Assembly (NCBI RefSeq): GCF_910592395.1
Contig: NC_088312.1
Coordinates: 868,001 to 932,000, forward strand
Source: Lineus longissimus
Lineage: Eukaryota > Nemertea > Pilidiophora > Heteronemertea > Lineidae
Length of the DNA stretch: 64,000 bases
Reading direction: 5' to 3'
Below are positions 12,501 to 24,482 of this stretch, piece after piece (position 1 is the first letter of the stretch; each line of letters begins with the position of its first letter). Both the position numbers and the translations under genes were made by a program. Below the pieces are notes generated by a model. It was not told where the DNA came from. It did no database searches and saw only the letters and a program-made list of their open reading frames with translations.

Positions 12501-15500
12501 TTCTGTCTGGAATCTTTCCATTGTGTACAACCGCTCTGCCTGAAACTGTCACTTTAAAATATTTATATCAGCTTTTCAGCTAATGGTGGCATTCCCCAGC
12601 AAATTTTCATATTTTAGCCGGAGAGAATCCATTTGCCTAATGGGAGCAACACAGCAAACGTCTGTATCTCCTGCTGTCCTTGATATGAACCATGAATCCC
12701 GCAGGAGAACGATTGCTGGAATATTTATAAGTTATGATACATGATAGTCCAAAGTGCTATGATCCATTTACTGGCTTTCATGAACCAGTGTAGTGTCTGT
12801 TGACTTCTGCCATGGTACGATTACATGTGTAAGCACAGTTCTCAATCAAATGAATAGGACCCTAATGCCAATGAGGGGCCTCAAAAGACCCAGCTGATCT
12901 TTTTTCAAACAAATTTTGAGGGCTAATGCACTCCTTACACTTATCAATTTCACCAGTCACAAAGGATCGAGCTGGTCTATTGTTGGGAAAGTCCTTTCCC
13001 CATTCAATGGAGACATGCTGAGCATTCCTTGCTCCAAACTGACCAGTGTGGAGTGGCTTGTCAGAAGATTATGACCATGCAAACCTTACTGCTCTATGGC
13101 TCATTACTCCTGAGTAGACCTTCAGCACAGGCACCACTCATGACACTGCTGTGGTCAATTCTCTCACCAATCTGGAAATTGGTTCCCTGTGTGTGGTGGT
13201 TCCATTATCATGATTCACCGCACAACCCCCAGACCTCCAGCTTGCCATGTCATGTACCATGCTTCATATTGGCACACTGCTGGTTGCCTCAGTAGCCTGT
13301 TGCCTTCTCACTGTTTACCTACACCGTATGGAGTGCATAGACTAATACAACCAACTGTTGCTTCCTGCTGCTCTGGTCTAGTCTCTGCTCAAATCAATCA
13401 TGAATGGGTTCCAGACTCAAGCTAATGATTTGACCTCAGCCATGCCTTCATTTCGTTTTCAATGCCCTAAAACCGTTTGCTACTTCTCTCATGCCACCAC
13501 CTCTTCTGTCTTCATCAGATGTTTGACCAATCTCAGGAATCGGAACACTGTGGCATGTACATGTGGCAGCTGATGAGGTGATTCCAATGTGCAGGCATAA
13601 GACATGTTGGATGCTGTGTGTCATCCATCATCCATGACCATGAGAGCATCTGTCAACGTTCATTCTAGTGACCAACCGCAGGCTGGTCCTGTAGTAATCT
13701 TTGGGGAGACTCAACTGCTACATGATTGGATGGGCGTAATTCTGAGCAGGGACTTGTGGATGTCTGTCTGGACTAATTTGAGACAGGCTGGTACATTTTG
13801 GCCGTGTGCAGTATGTACGTGGTGATCTTTGAGCAGATTTTCTATGGTTAATTGACCCTCAACTTTGCTTGCTCCAGGTTGAGTTGGCACCTTAGCTGTG
13901 TCCATTACTCTTCCAGTCCTAACCGAATGAACACGATGAATAATAAGATTTCTTCCTCATTTGTCTTCATCTGTGTTGTAGCTACTGTCTACAAATGTGC
14001 TTGGTTAATGTTTAAATAGGCAATAAGTCGGAGAACAACTGTAATTGTAGTTTTGACTGCAGGGTTGTGGTTGATTCTATCAAGGTCACTCTGATTTTCT
14101 CAGGCTGACGTTACATAGGCCTCATTCGTTCACTTCCCACATGTCACGTTCCCCTTAATGCGTTTGTTCCTCACTGAATGCATGCCACAAGGCCGTGCAT
14201 TCACCGAGGAACCGTTAAGTAAAGCTGGAACGTGACATGTGGGAAGTGAACGAATGAGGCCTATGTAACGTCAGCCTTAGACAAGCCAGTCTGATGACCA
14301 TACCACTGCAAAGGCCACCAAGTGTGATCTTCTGACTGTGAGAATTGGCTCGTGCAGAAAAAAGGATGACTCTACCTAAACGCCCTTGACTTTATGGAAT
14401 GGAAGTCACCACTCCACTATCCACAATCAACAACTGTAAATTGTTTCTTGTGGTGGTTTTTTTTACCACACTTACCAGAATACTCAGGAAATGTGGTTGT
14501 TTTTTTCTCTTGTCTGCCAACTCTGGTATTTCAGTCTTGATGAGCTAGTTTATCTCTTCCTCCAGACATAACTTCAGATATAAACGTTATTCATCTCTGT
14601 AGGTCTATCTGTGCTTCGGTGAGCAACGCTGATATACAATGGTTGGAGGTAGAGCAAAATCTCTCCAAGGATATCCTTTGAACTGACTAGAAGTACTGGT
14701 ACTGTCCTTAATAAAGAGGTGTCCTGATTTGAGGAACCACTGCGGTGTTACATTCCATTCGGTCATTGCACTTTACGTTGATCTCTCGCCTACCATTCAG
14801 ACTGATAGACCCCCTGCAGACAATTCTCTGACTACAAATTGGTATTCAGTTGACGACTCTCACTTGTCTCCTGACAACTGCAGGGTTCTGGCAATTACGC
14901 TCTTATTAGGATGCCGTATTTGGCAATGTGCGGGAAGGAGTTGATGACATCCTCAAAACATGGCTTGCCCCCCTTCAGAAAGTAGATGGCTGTTTCCATT
15001 AATCCGTAGCTGATGCTGTTCCTGCTACTGAGCTGCAGTGCCCGGCAAGTGTAATGCATTATTCAGAAGGAAGCCATTTGTGACTTCTGGCAATATCTCC
15101 ATGTAATGTAATTGATCATGACTTATGATACTAGTTTTGTTGCAAATGGCTTTTGCCTCTCAGACTTTTCTCATGCATTCAGTGTTCAATCACTCATGAC
15201 GTTAAGACCTACATTTTGATGTATCCTTATCTTCTATTGAAATGAACCACAGTAACTAACACCTCCACTTGTAATGTTAATGAAACCAAAAGGTCCCAAT
15301 TGCAACTGCAGGAAATCTTGTGATATCAACAACACCAATTGCTTTGACAATAAAGGGTTCCTTTCAAAAAAATGCAAGAATAACCATACTAACATTGCTG
15401 TGGGAAGTTCATACTTTTCTGCCAGGTTGCCTTGGAAACCGTTTGGATTAGTGGCCTGTACTCAACTAGACATTTCTGTGTACTTGGTCACACTCACAAT

Positions 15501-18500
15501 CCCTTGACTACAATTCGTCACTTTTTTCTCTCAAAGACAGCATTTTTGAAGTGCTTTCATCCATCACCAAGGCAGATGTACGGAACTAGTCTTTATGGCT
15601 TCTATTCTGCTTTTCCCCGTTCCATGATGACTTTTCGGATTACTGAATATGATGGATGGTTGTTTGTGAATGGTGGAGGCTGAGGTACTCCATATGAATG
15701 CAGAAGTGGTGTCTCTTAGGTTGATAATCATTGCATTCGAAGATGTAGGACATGACAGCCTTTCTTCTGTAAGCTGTTACTCAAAAAGAGGTGCTTTGGC
15801 TCTCTATGACTACTATTGTGTCCCTAATCATAGATACACTTTCATGTAAGTCAGGAGGTAATGGGACCTTGGTGGCTTGGCAATTATCTGCGAAACTTTC
15901 TCATTTCTGGTGCCAAATTGATCATGCCATGGAGAGCCAACTGCCTCCTAAATTACTTAAACCCCCACGACTTACGAATGATCATGAAAAAGTTGGTTCA
16001 GAAGGTTGCTATTGCTGGAATAATGACATCGGCAGGTGCATTCTGATGATGAATATCAGGTAGAATCTCTTAAACAGTGACAATGGGATATTACAATGTA
16101 AGACACTGGATATCATAACGATCTTTCTCTTTTTATCACCTTTTTATGGCAGACCTTATAACTCTACAATCTGGAAAGTTGAAGTAGATAAATCAGTGGT
16201 TGATGGAAATGCCTTCACTTTGGAGTTCGTCTCAGTAAAATCTGATGTGAAGTTCTTCTTCTCAGTAAACCAGCTGTGATAAGTTCTGAGACTCAGGAAT
16301 TTGATCGTTATCTCCTGGAGTTTATTGATCTTTCTCAGCAGTAATCGAGTGTTATCTCTGCGTTCTTCTTAATGATTAATTAATGTGATGTCTTAAGAGA
16401 TCATTAAACTTGCTATAATGCTCTCGTACATCTTGGAAATCTATCCTGATGGGTGTATTCTAGATAATATGATCTGGCCCCAGACTCTTTGAAGCAGTTT
16501 GAATTTGTCTTTAAGACAACTAATATAAATCTGTTGTTGGAGTACTTCAAGGTTGGGGATGCTGTCAATGAAAGTTGTGTTCTATAAAGACAAAAGACAG
16601 TCCTTTCTAGCATGCCAAATACCTGCAGTATGGGCATGATGCTAAGATGTTTGGTTTTCAGGAAAAAGCAACATGAAGGTTTCTGAGGTAGAAAAGCTGG
16701 GTTAAGATCATTGGATGCCTGAGTCCAATGTTTGTTTGCAGCCAAAAAGTTGTTTCAGTATCAGGTTTTACGTTTGAATGCATCGTGTGTGGTTTATTTC
16801 TTGACAAGATCATGTTTTGATGGTGGCAGTTCTGTTTATCATTGCAGGAGTTGCAGCTAAAGGACAAGGAGTGTGAGAAGTTGAGTCGAATTCAGGGACA
16901 GATGGAGAGGGAATTGGAAGATTTAACGGCCAGTCTCTTTGAGGTAAGATCAGAGATAGGTGGCACAGTGGCAAGATCACCAGGCTTATAATCAGGAGTT
17001 TGAGAGTTCAACTCTTGCATCCATTTTAGAGCCTCTGTATGTATGCATGTCCATGTATTACTTTGACTTGATGAGAATCATCATCACCATCATTGATAGC
17101 TTGCGTCATATTACGTTATCTTGTGATTTTGCCTTGATACACTTTGTTTTTGTGTCTATGTTTACCTTTGTGTTTGTTGTATCTTTCAGGAGGCCAACAA
17201 CATGGTACAGGAGGCCAATATCAAGCGAATGCACACAGAGAAACTACTTAGAGAAGCGAATTCTAAGGTGAGCACTTGGACATGACGAGAGAGTGCGACA
17301 TCACCACCTCAGTGCCTTGTGTCAGCAAAGGCTACAAACATGGAATGGGTTCACCATGTACAGCCTCCCAGTTGCACCAAGCATGGCTAGTTATTGGCAT
17401 TCCATCCACCTACATGAAATATTTTCCAGTTGTATGGTTAGCATTTTGTGACTTGAATTATCTGACCGTGTTTACTGAGTGACTGCGTGGGGATCAGATC
17501 CTTGTGTTCTGAATGGCAATGATGCTTAAATGGGTTGGTGTGATTTCTCATGGCTTCCTTGATTGGAGTTTGACCTCTGGAGCAATCTTTTCATTGCAGA
17601 TTGAGGTCTTGGAGGCAGAAGTGGCTGCGCTCAAAACCCTTGTCATCACGTCAACACCAAGTATGCCCAATAGACACCTACATCCTCAGATTGACACAAA
17701 AACAACAAAGGGAACGGAAAAATTTGTCAAAAGTCATAAACGGTCGACTAGTCACCATGATTTCAAGAAAGAAATGGAAACATTGGATGTCATCACGATC
17801 GACACCGACATTGATCCACACCAGAAGAATGAGGAGAACCGAGAGGTAAGGTCATTGAATGCTCTCCTGCCTTGGAGGAGGAATACACAAGAGTACTACT
17901 CCTCCAAGTGAAGAGTCAACACTGAAGAAGATGAAGTGCTAAGTACACAGACAGTATGCCAGTGTTGTTTTTAGATCATTTGTTCCCAAACCTATGAAAT
18001 CTTTCTGAAAAATGAGCTCAGAAATATTTGGAGTCACAGTATTACTGGTATGTGTTGGTTCAGTTGATGATAGAATGGACATTTTATAAAACCTTTGGAG
18101 AAAAATGGGAAATAAAGTTCTCATTCCTATTTTGACATTCCTGTCATGCTGAACTTCCATAACATTACTGATGACACTTTTATACTCTCTTCCAGATCGA
18201 TCCCGTGTATTATCAGGAGTTCAAAACGTGGAAGACGAACCCTGGTCTTGATGCCTCTCATGCCTTCTTACAGAGAATCATCCATGAAGATATACTCCCT
18301 TGTCTTAACTTTGCAAATCAAGAGGTAGGTCACAGACTGATCTGGACGAGCACATTCGGGGCAGAATGTCACTCATAACGGCAGAGGATGTGATCTGGTT
18401 GGGAAAATCTTCCTCACAGAGGGACTCCCTGACATTGATTCTAGTGAGCTGTAAATTTGGTATACATATGTCTCTGTTGAGGTTGTGAAGTGCATATTTG

Positions 18501-19824
18501 ATGTGTTTTCTAAAGGTGGATAAACCATCTAATGTCGATTCTAAAGTAATACATACAACATATACATAAAGATCAGATCAAATAGAAGCAAGAAAGCAAA
18601 ACTTGAGAGTAGCGGGTATTCACTTGAAAACTTTCGTCTTCTCAACATCTAAATTTTCCATTGCAGCTTTCACAAGACGTATTTGACAGCGTGCGAAATA
18701 ATGTTTTAAACGTAGAACTAATACCAGGAAAGAACTCGTTCCCGAGGTAGGTTTCGATGTAAGGAGACTTAGAAGGATCAGAGATGATAGCGCAGATTGA
18801 TATTTATCATCGTCCATGTCACCCCACTTTGTATAATCCCAATAAACGGAGGTCAGTTTACCTCGATGACCCTCTCTTTGGAATGAGACATAGAAGTGAG
18901 ATTCCCTGTATCTCGTGCCTACTAAAAACTGCTCTAGAGAAAGTGATCGCATCTTGCTCATGAAAGAGGAACTAAATCTGGGGCAGTAACTTGGTAGTAA
19001 CTCAAACAGATCTGTTCATTCCATCGTCACTCGAGTCTTGCCTTGTTTTCTTGTGTGGCATATTGACTGTGTTTTGATATCCGCTCTGAATGTCTTCTTT
19101 CAGGCGATGTGCCTTGTTAGATACCACCAAATTGTGCCAATACAGAATCAAGCTGCGGGACACGGGACCCTGGCATTTCATATCCCAGTTTGCTAGGAAC
19201 AGAGTGAGTAGAGGCTGAATATGACCTATGTGCCATTGAGAACGCGGTGGGGTACCAGTTGATGAGTTGGACTCTTCTCGGTTTGATGTGAAGAAGATCT
19301 AAGTGGAGTCAAATGCTGCCATCTTAAGGTAGTTTGGAGTACCAACCAACGCGAACGTACAAACTGTAATTAAACCAAATATTTAGAAGGCTTTGTTGTT
19401 GTGTTTAATCAAACATATTTTTTTGCAGATAACAACAGTCTGTGATTTCTATACTTACATCAGATATATACAGCAAGGACTGGTGAAAAGTGACGGTGAG
19501 TAAATCTCATTCTTTGGGTTCAGGTCATGGGTAGCCATGCAGGAGTCTGGAGTAGGGTCCTGTGCAGCACTGTATATCATGATATGATTGTGTTTTGTGA
19601 GAGCTACCTGGCTTTTAGCAGATACTCAATGTTGCCCATGTTTTGTAAGACCTTGTGATGAAGTTAATTGTCTGGAAGATAAGATTGATTCAGTATAAAT
19701 CACTGTTAGATGTTCTGGGCTAAGGGTTCTTTCTTGTTTTCTCTTTTCAGAATCAAGCATTTACTGGGAGATTATCAGATTAAGAAAACAGATGGCCATG
19801 GCTCGGTTAGGAGTGATGAGTTGA
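2637..19824 (+). CDS. RAB3IP: Rabin8/RAB3IP-family Rab8 guanine nucleotide exchange factor
   Basis: Ten coding exons: 2637-3481, 4275-4371, 16848-16943, 17190-17267, 17600-17845, 18196-18324, 18667-18746, 19104-19203, 19429-19495, 19751-19824. All have GT-AG borders and the phases close to 603 residues plus TGA. In vertebrates this family activates RAB8 for vesicle transport and cilium assembly. Exons 2-5 (about residues 282-454) encode the Sec2 coiled coil, with [29 protein letters not shown] and [15 protein letters not shown]. Exons 6-10 encode the conserved C-terminal region, with [20 protein letters not shown] and the end motif [11 protein letters not shown]. Residues 1-281, all in exon 1, are Ser/Thr/Glu-rich, imperfectly repetitive ([14 protein letters not shown]) and show no recognised domain. 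The family is normally about 380-480 residues, so this N-terminus is long. I cannot separate RAB3IP from its paralogue RAB3IL1; an invertebrate probably has a single pro-orthologue. Confidence 0.95.
4926..5167. repeat. Foldback element with 71-bp arms plus a third direct copy
   Basis: Bases 4926-4996 are the reverse complement of 5006-5076 with one mismatch, around a 9-bp loop. A third copy in the orientation of the left arm lies at 5100-5167 with a 3-base deletion and one substitution. All copies share TTTCACAAAAGGTCTA. There is no coding content. Confidence 0.92.
5648..6063. mobile_element. MITE-like foldback element of about 416 bp
   Basis: The left end starts TATAGCTGCGCTTACACCAC and the right end is a diverged reverse complement ending GTGGTGTAAGTGCGGCTATA. 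The interior carries more copies of the CTTACACCAC motif near 5690 and 5820 and in inverse form near 5970. This fits a non-autonomous DNA transposon with nested subterminal repeats. The TATA at each end could include a TA target duplication. Confidence 0.8.
6422..6516. repeat. (GA)n microsatellite
   Basis: About 95 bases of nearly pure GA dinucleotide with a few T interruptions inside intron 2. It creates Arg/Glu- and Ser/Leu-only frames that are not genes. Confidence 0.95.
14102..14277. mobile_element. MITE-like hairpin with 51-bp inverted arms
   Basis: Bases 14102-14152 are the reverse complement of 14227-14277 over 51 bases, starting AGGCTGACGTTACATAGGCC. The 74-bp centre is unrelated. 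The high arm identity suggests a young foldback or MITE copy. Confidence 0.9.
16953..17030 (+). repeat. Possible tRNA-derived SINE head
   Basis: A pol III A-box-like string TGGCACAGTGG at 16961 is followed about 40 bases later by a B-box-like GAGTTCAACTC. It sits just inside intron 3, ten bases after the donor of exon 3. No complete tRNA cloverleaf could be drawn, so a SINE remnant is more likely than a tRNA gene. Confidence 0.4.
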
Positions 19825-22680
19825 ATGAGGCAGGGCCACGTTGTTAAAAGACTTTCATGACTATAAGGATCGGTGTCATTCTGTGAGACGGGTGCTGTTC
19901 TCACCATTCGTAGGTACTAGCTTGTATCTCTGTGGGATTACATGGGATGTGAACAGGAGGTTCAGAGCACGGCCAGTGGAGAGAGGGAGAGCTCTCGGGA
20001 GATGGAAGAATCCAAACCAGTTACTGAGGTGGTGACCTGACCAATCTCTCCAGGCCCGGGAGACATCGAGGAGGATGTTGGAGACGTGGGTTATGAGAAA
20101 TGCGGTTGGTTTTGTCGAGACATAGATCGAGTTAACATTGGGGATTTGTTTTGAAGTGGAGCAAGACCAAGCAATGTGGATTCTGTCAACTTTGTACAGA
20201 TTTGATGTGACGAGTTTGTGACATGACTTATGTGGCATGGTGTATCAAGTGTGGTACCTGCTGTGAAGGTAGACCTGTCTGTGCCGAATGGAATACGGTA
20301 CTGCCCTGTGTGCCTACTTCTTGTACTCAGGACAGGACTGTCTTGTTTTCTTTGTGGTTGACATTCTCTTGATATCGTGTATATAAGAGGCAATGTAAAG
20401 CATTCCTGTGGAAGTGCACTTCCGTGTTTCACTTTCACTTGAGATATCTTCTCAACTGATATGGACTACAAGAGAAGTGTTTTAACCTGAGTTCTTGTGC
20501 ATGGAAAGGTCCATATGACAAGTATTACGAAAAACCCCACCCAGAACGCACACTTTGTAAGTGGAAAACAACATATTTTGTTCAAACCTTGTTTTTCGAC
20601 ACGTTTTCAATCTTGCCTTCTTGAGTATTTAATTATTCTGATGGAGTGAAGATCAAGTCAGTATTTGAAAGTTTACAGGATCTGTCTTCAGTTGTGAGGT
20701 GTTCTTTTGGATAAAACTGTTGACATGATAAACGCTTACAAAACAAAATCTTAACTTACATGCTGTGTTTACTCTGAGTACTTCATAGAGTCCGAGTCCA
20801 TTCGAGATACTTATATGCGTTGATCAAAAAAATTTTGGTATTTGAAAATGTATTGGTGATGCGTGCATCTCAAGTCTATTTTGCATATTTTTTCCATTTT
20901 TTCAATCACAGAATTAGTTTCATGTGTGTATTACAAACTAAATGAAATAGGATTAGCTTTGTTCACCAATTTTTTTTAGATTATTTTGTAAATATTCTAA
21001 TTATTTTCTAGCGTGCATGGTGCTTACTGTGAAAATAGTACATAATATTAGGTACGTGTAGTTAGAATTGATTTTATGAGGTCGTTTCATTTTAAGCAAA
21101 TGTGAAGTGTACGAGTCTAAGTCTTAAACTAGGGTGGAATAAGTGATTAGTCATGCAATATGGTATCACCTCAGACGAAGTCCTAAAAAACAAAATGTTG
21201 CAGACTTCTGCCTTCTGGGATAGTTTCAAGGGGGACTATAGGCAGGAGCTAGTAATTTTATGATAAAAATTGCCTCAGGTCGGAATGCTTTAAAAATACC
21301 TAAAAAACAAGCAAGGTTAGGAATGCATCTTGTTCACCCTGTATATAATGTATGTGTACATGTATTGGTAACTTGGACCATATTCTTTGTGTGTGTTTTT
21401 CAACTGTTGTGTGCATAACCAAGTTAACAGTTTCGTTTAGATAGTTTTCAATTGAACGGCTGTGATAATGTCGTTAGGTGCTCGTTAATCTGACCTCTAT
21501 ATCATCTAGTTCTTGCAGATGCCTCTAGGGGTCAGTGCATTTTATCACTTGATAGTAGTGTGCCATAATGGTTTGACATTGAGTTATTTTCGATTAACAT
21601 TTTTGATTTTCACATATTTTCTAACCTTGATCTTATAATGCAAGCGCACATCATGTAGGACTTATGATACTTGCCTCCTTGACGGGTGAGCTCGTCACTG
21701 TCTATTGTAACTGATCAAAGTAACAACCTACACCTAATACATGTACAGCTCAATCGGACTGTATTACCTGGAACTAAAATTCACACTTTGATAATGGGTC
21801 ACTCAGTGTTAAAATGCTACCCGTGTAGAAGAACTGGGCTAGTCAAAACCGCCTCAAATTTAATCTATTGTCCATTATATCTGTTGGTAAAGCTTAATTT
21901 GGTAAACTTTTTTGTGCTGCACATTCAAATGTGGAGTTTGTTGGTCTTAAGGCATGCGTAGTTAGCTTCTTCTTTTGATTGTATGCATGGTAATCATTGA
22001 TACTGTAATAGATATGCATGTTGATGTGATGATTTGAACTGCTGTAGAATAACCAGGTATAATTTGCACCCTTGGCTTCAGTCCCTGATACTCGGACGCT
22101 TTTGCCGCACGATAGCGAAAAACCTTTCTTCAATTGTTTCTTTTTTATATCTATTTCAAGCATGTTTACACGTTATTTTGAATGTAGTCCATCTCAATGC
22201 AGTTTGGTAGACTGTTAAAGCTGTCCTGAGAGAAGTCTCTTGTCTAAACTTCAAGCTGTATTGTCTCTGTGGCCACATGTGATTACTTTGTGAATCAAAA
22301 CATAATAGAAATCCTGTGTTAGTATGTTTATGGGTATTGGGGTGTTATTGTCAGAAAGAGGATTTAGCTTGTCTGGTTATTATGATGTTCACCGTGCTCC
22401 CATTCTCATGATGCTTGTTCAGACAACCTGGGGACGTATGCTGTGTGGGTCAGCTCGGCAGAAGACCTCTTTGTCTTGATTTCATGAAGTATCAAACAGT
22501 TGGTGAGTCCCAGGTACGGTGGGGTTTTAGTCGGACAATCACTCGTATGATAAGAAGGCAATATATTGATCATCTCTTGTTAATACTGTTCATCATATAT
22601 ACATTGTAATTATATTTTATTACCGAATGATTCTATATACATGTACCATGAATTATGTATTAAACCTGAAATAAATGATT
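19825..22680 (+). other. Probable long 3' UTR of the Rabin8-like gene
   Basis: No coding exon is seen after the TGA at 19824. The sequence becomes AT-rich and the first good polyadenylation signal I noted is AATAAA at 22670. The extent of the transcript is inference. Confidence 0.45.
22670..22675 (+). terminator. Candidate poly(A) signal AATAAA
   Basis: A canonical AATAAA hexamer followed by T-rich sequence, about 2.85 kb after the Rabin8-like stop codon and with no gene between. Use by that gene is inferred. Confidence 0.4.
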
Positions 22681-24482
22681 GTTTTTGAAGCGAAGATACG
22701 TTTTCTGTCCTTCTTTATCCGCAAGTATCCTTGTGATGTTACTGTAGTGAGTTTCATGTTGAAACATTCGGTTAGCTGTCCAAAACTAGAGAAGAGACCG
22801 GTAACCCTCCATTTCATCTAATGTAGGGAGGCTTAAAAGGTAAACACTGCTTCTAGATTAAACATCTTATCAGTGGCTGGGGACTATTACTGGATGTTCA
22901 TGTTGTCCCTGGTGATCAAACATCAGTGTGATGACGTATCTGTGGTTCCGAACACTGAGAGGAGCAGGCGAAACAATTTACGCATCGGAGCCAAATATCT
23001 ATTCTGACAACCAAGACTCCTCATCAAATGTGATGTTTGTAGTGGCAATTATATAATTGGGTGATTGCAATGGGTAACTGAAGCCTGCCCCAGCGCAGAG
23101 ACTCGAGTGTGGCACTGATGGATGTTGGTACAATGGTAGAAAGTTATTTCAATACCCAAGGTAGGTGATGAAATATTGTCTGTTTATTGTTTCGCACTGT
23201 CTGGAGGTACGGGAGCCGTATCCTTTGGGAAGAATGCTAAAGGTATGCGAGTACTTTTGTGCATTCATGCCCAAAACGTTGTTTCCTCAACTGCGCCAAG
23301 CCACAGCTTAGAGTCAACTCCACGCCACGGTGACAGTGCGCGCGTCATTGATTGAAACAATCAATGAATCTTTTTTAGTACCCTTGGCGAATGTGAAAAT
23401 ACTTTTGAACAATATTTCGAGTGAAGAAACATTAAATGAAAGGTTCACACCTCAGATCGCGTTTAGGCCTGCGCTCGTAAGAAAGGGCACCGAAAAGTTG
23501 CTGGTTCATTAACAAAAGTCATTACTGAAGAACACGATCCTCGTCACTGCCATATTAGACTCCCTGAGCAGTCCATTGCGTCATCCTAATTGGATCTCCT
23601 TTTGGGATTGAGGGAGGGACGAGGCCAATCCACTGCATCCGGAGTGTGCCTGATATGCAACACAGAGTCAATCCGTTTGACGGCACTCATCTTGAAAACA
23701 AATCTTCTTTTCTCGTCACTGTCGGGTGTCTGAGCTAAGAACACATGCCTGAAATTAAAACTATCGTTCAGTTATACCATTTACCGTCGGATGCTACGAT
23801 TTCTTTTGTTTTAAAAGGAGGGGGCGACGATCTTCGGAACCCGCCCAAACCGCCCTCCACTGAGTCACTGACTCGGATGCGACAAGCACGCAACGGGTTC
23901 CTTCGAGCGTCAAACGTCAACTCCCATACCTTCAGCCTTTTGACCTTAGGGATGCGGGTCCCGTACCTGTAGCACGGGCCTTATTGTTTTGATGGTGTCA
24001 GCAGTCACGCAATGATCCCCAAGTGGCTAGAATCCTATGCAGGCCATGATCGTCCTTCATACAAGGCGACAGGACGAGGCCGGTCCACAGCGTCCGGGCG
24101 TACGAACGGCAAGCTGTCGCCAACTCGGGCAACAACCCCTCGAAACTCATTCGAATTGCGTAGGTAGCCGGATCGGGCAGGAGTAAAGCTAGACCTTATT
24201 TAGCTGTGCCGACACGTGGCCGATTATCATGGAGCTACCACTGCCAATGTTAAATGAAGCCGTTGCCGATGTCATATAGTGTCATTCTTCAGCCGTAGCC
24301 AAGCCGTTGTCATTATATAAAAGTCTGTACATGCATTTCCTTGTTACCAATCAGTCAGGCAATTATGCCATCATGCAGGCGGTTTCCAAATTAAAGAAAC
24401 TTATTACATAACTGTTGCCATCATCATATTTTTTTTATCTATGTTTGATCTTTTTAGAGTTCATTGCTATTATCAGGTTGAA
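22681..24482. other. Intergenic stretch between the Rabin8-like and DEG/ENaC genes
   Basis: No supported gene, RNA or repeat was found. The G+C content rises after about 23,200. An AG immediately before 24478 could be an acceptor for an upstream non-coding exon of the channel gene. Confidence 0.5.

Larger units (their letters stand above)
4372..16847 (+). other. 12.5 kb intron 2 of the Rabin8-like gene
   Basis: This intron separates the first and second coiled-coil exons. It holds the foldback elements at 4926-5167, 5648-6063 and 14102-14277, a GA microsatellite at 6422-6516 and a two-copy 30-bp tandem repeat near 11544-11601. Between about 6520 and 14100, and between 14280 and 16847, I see only short shadow ORFs and no coding exon that fits the family. 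Confidence 0.8.
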
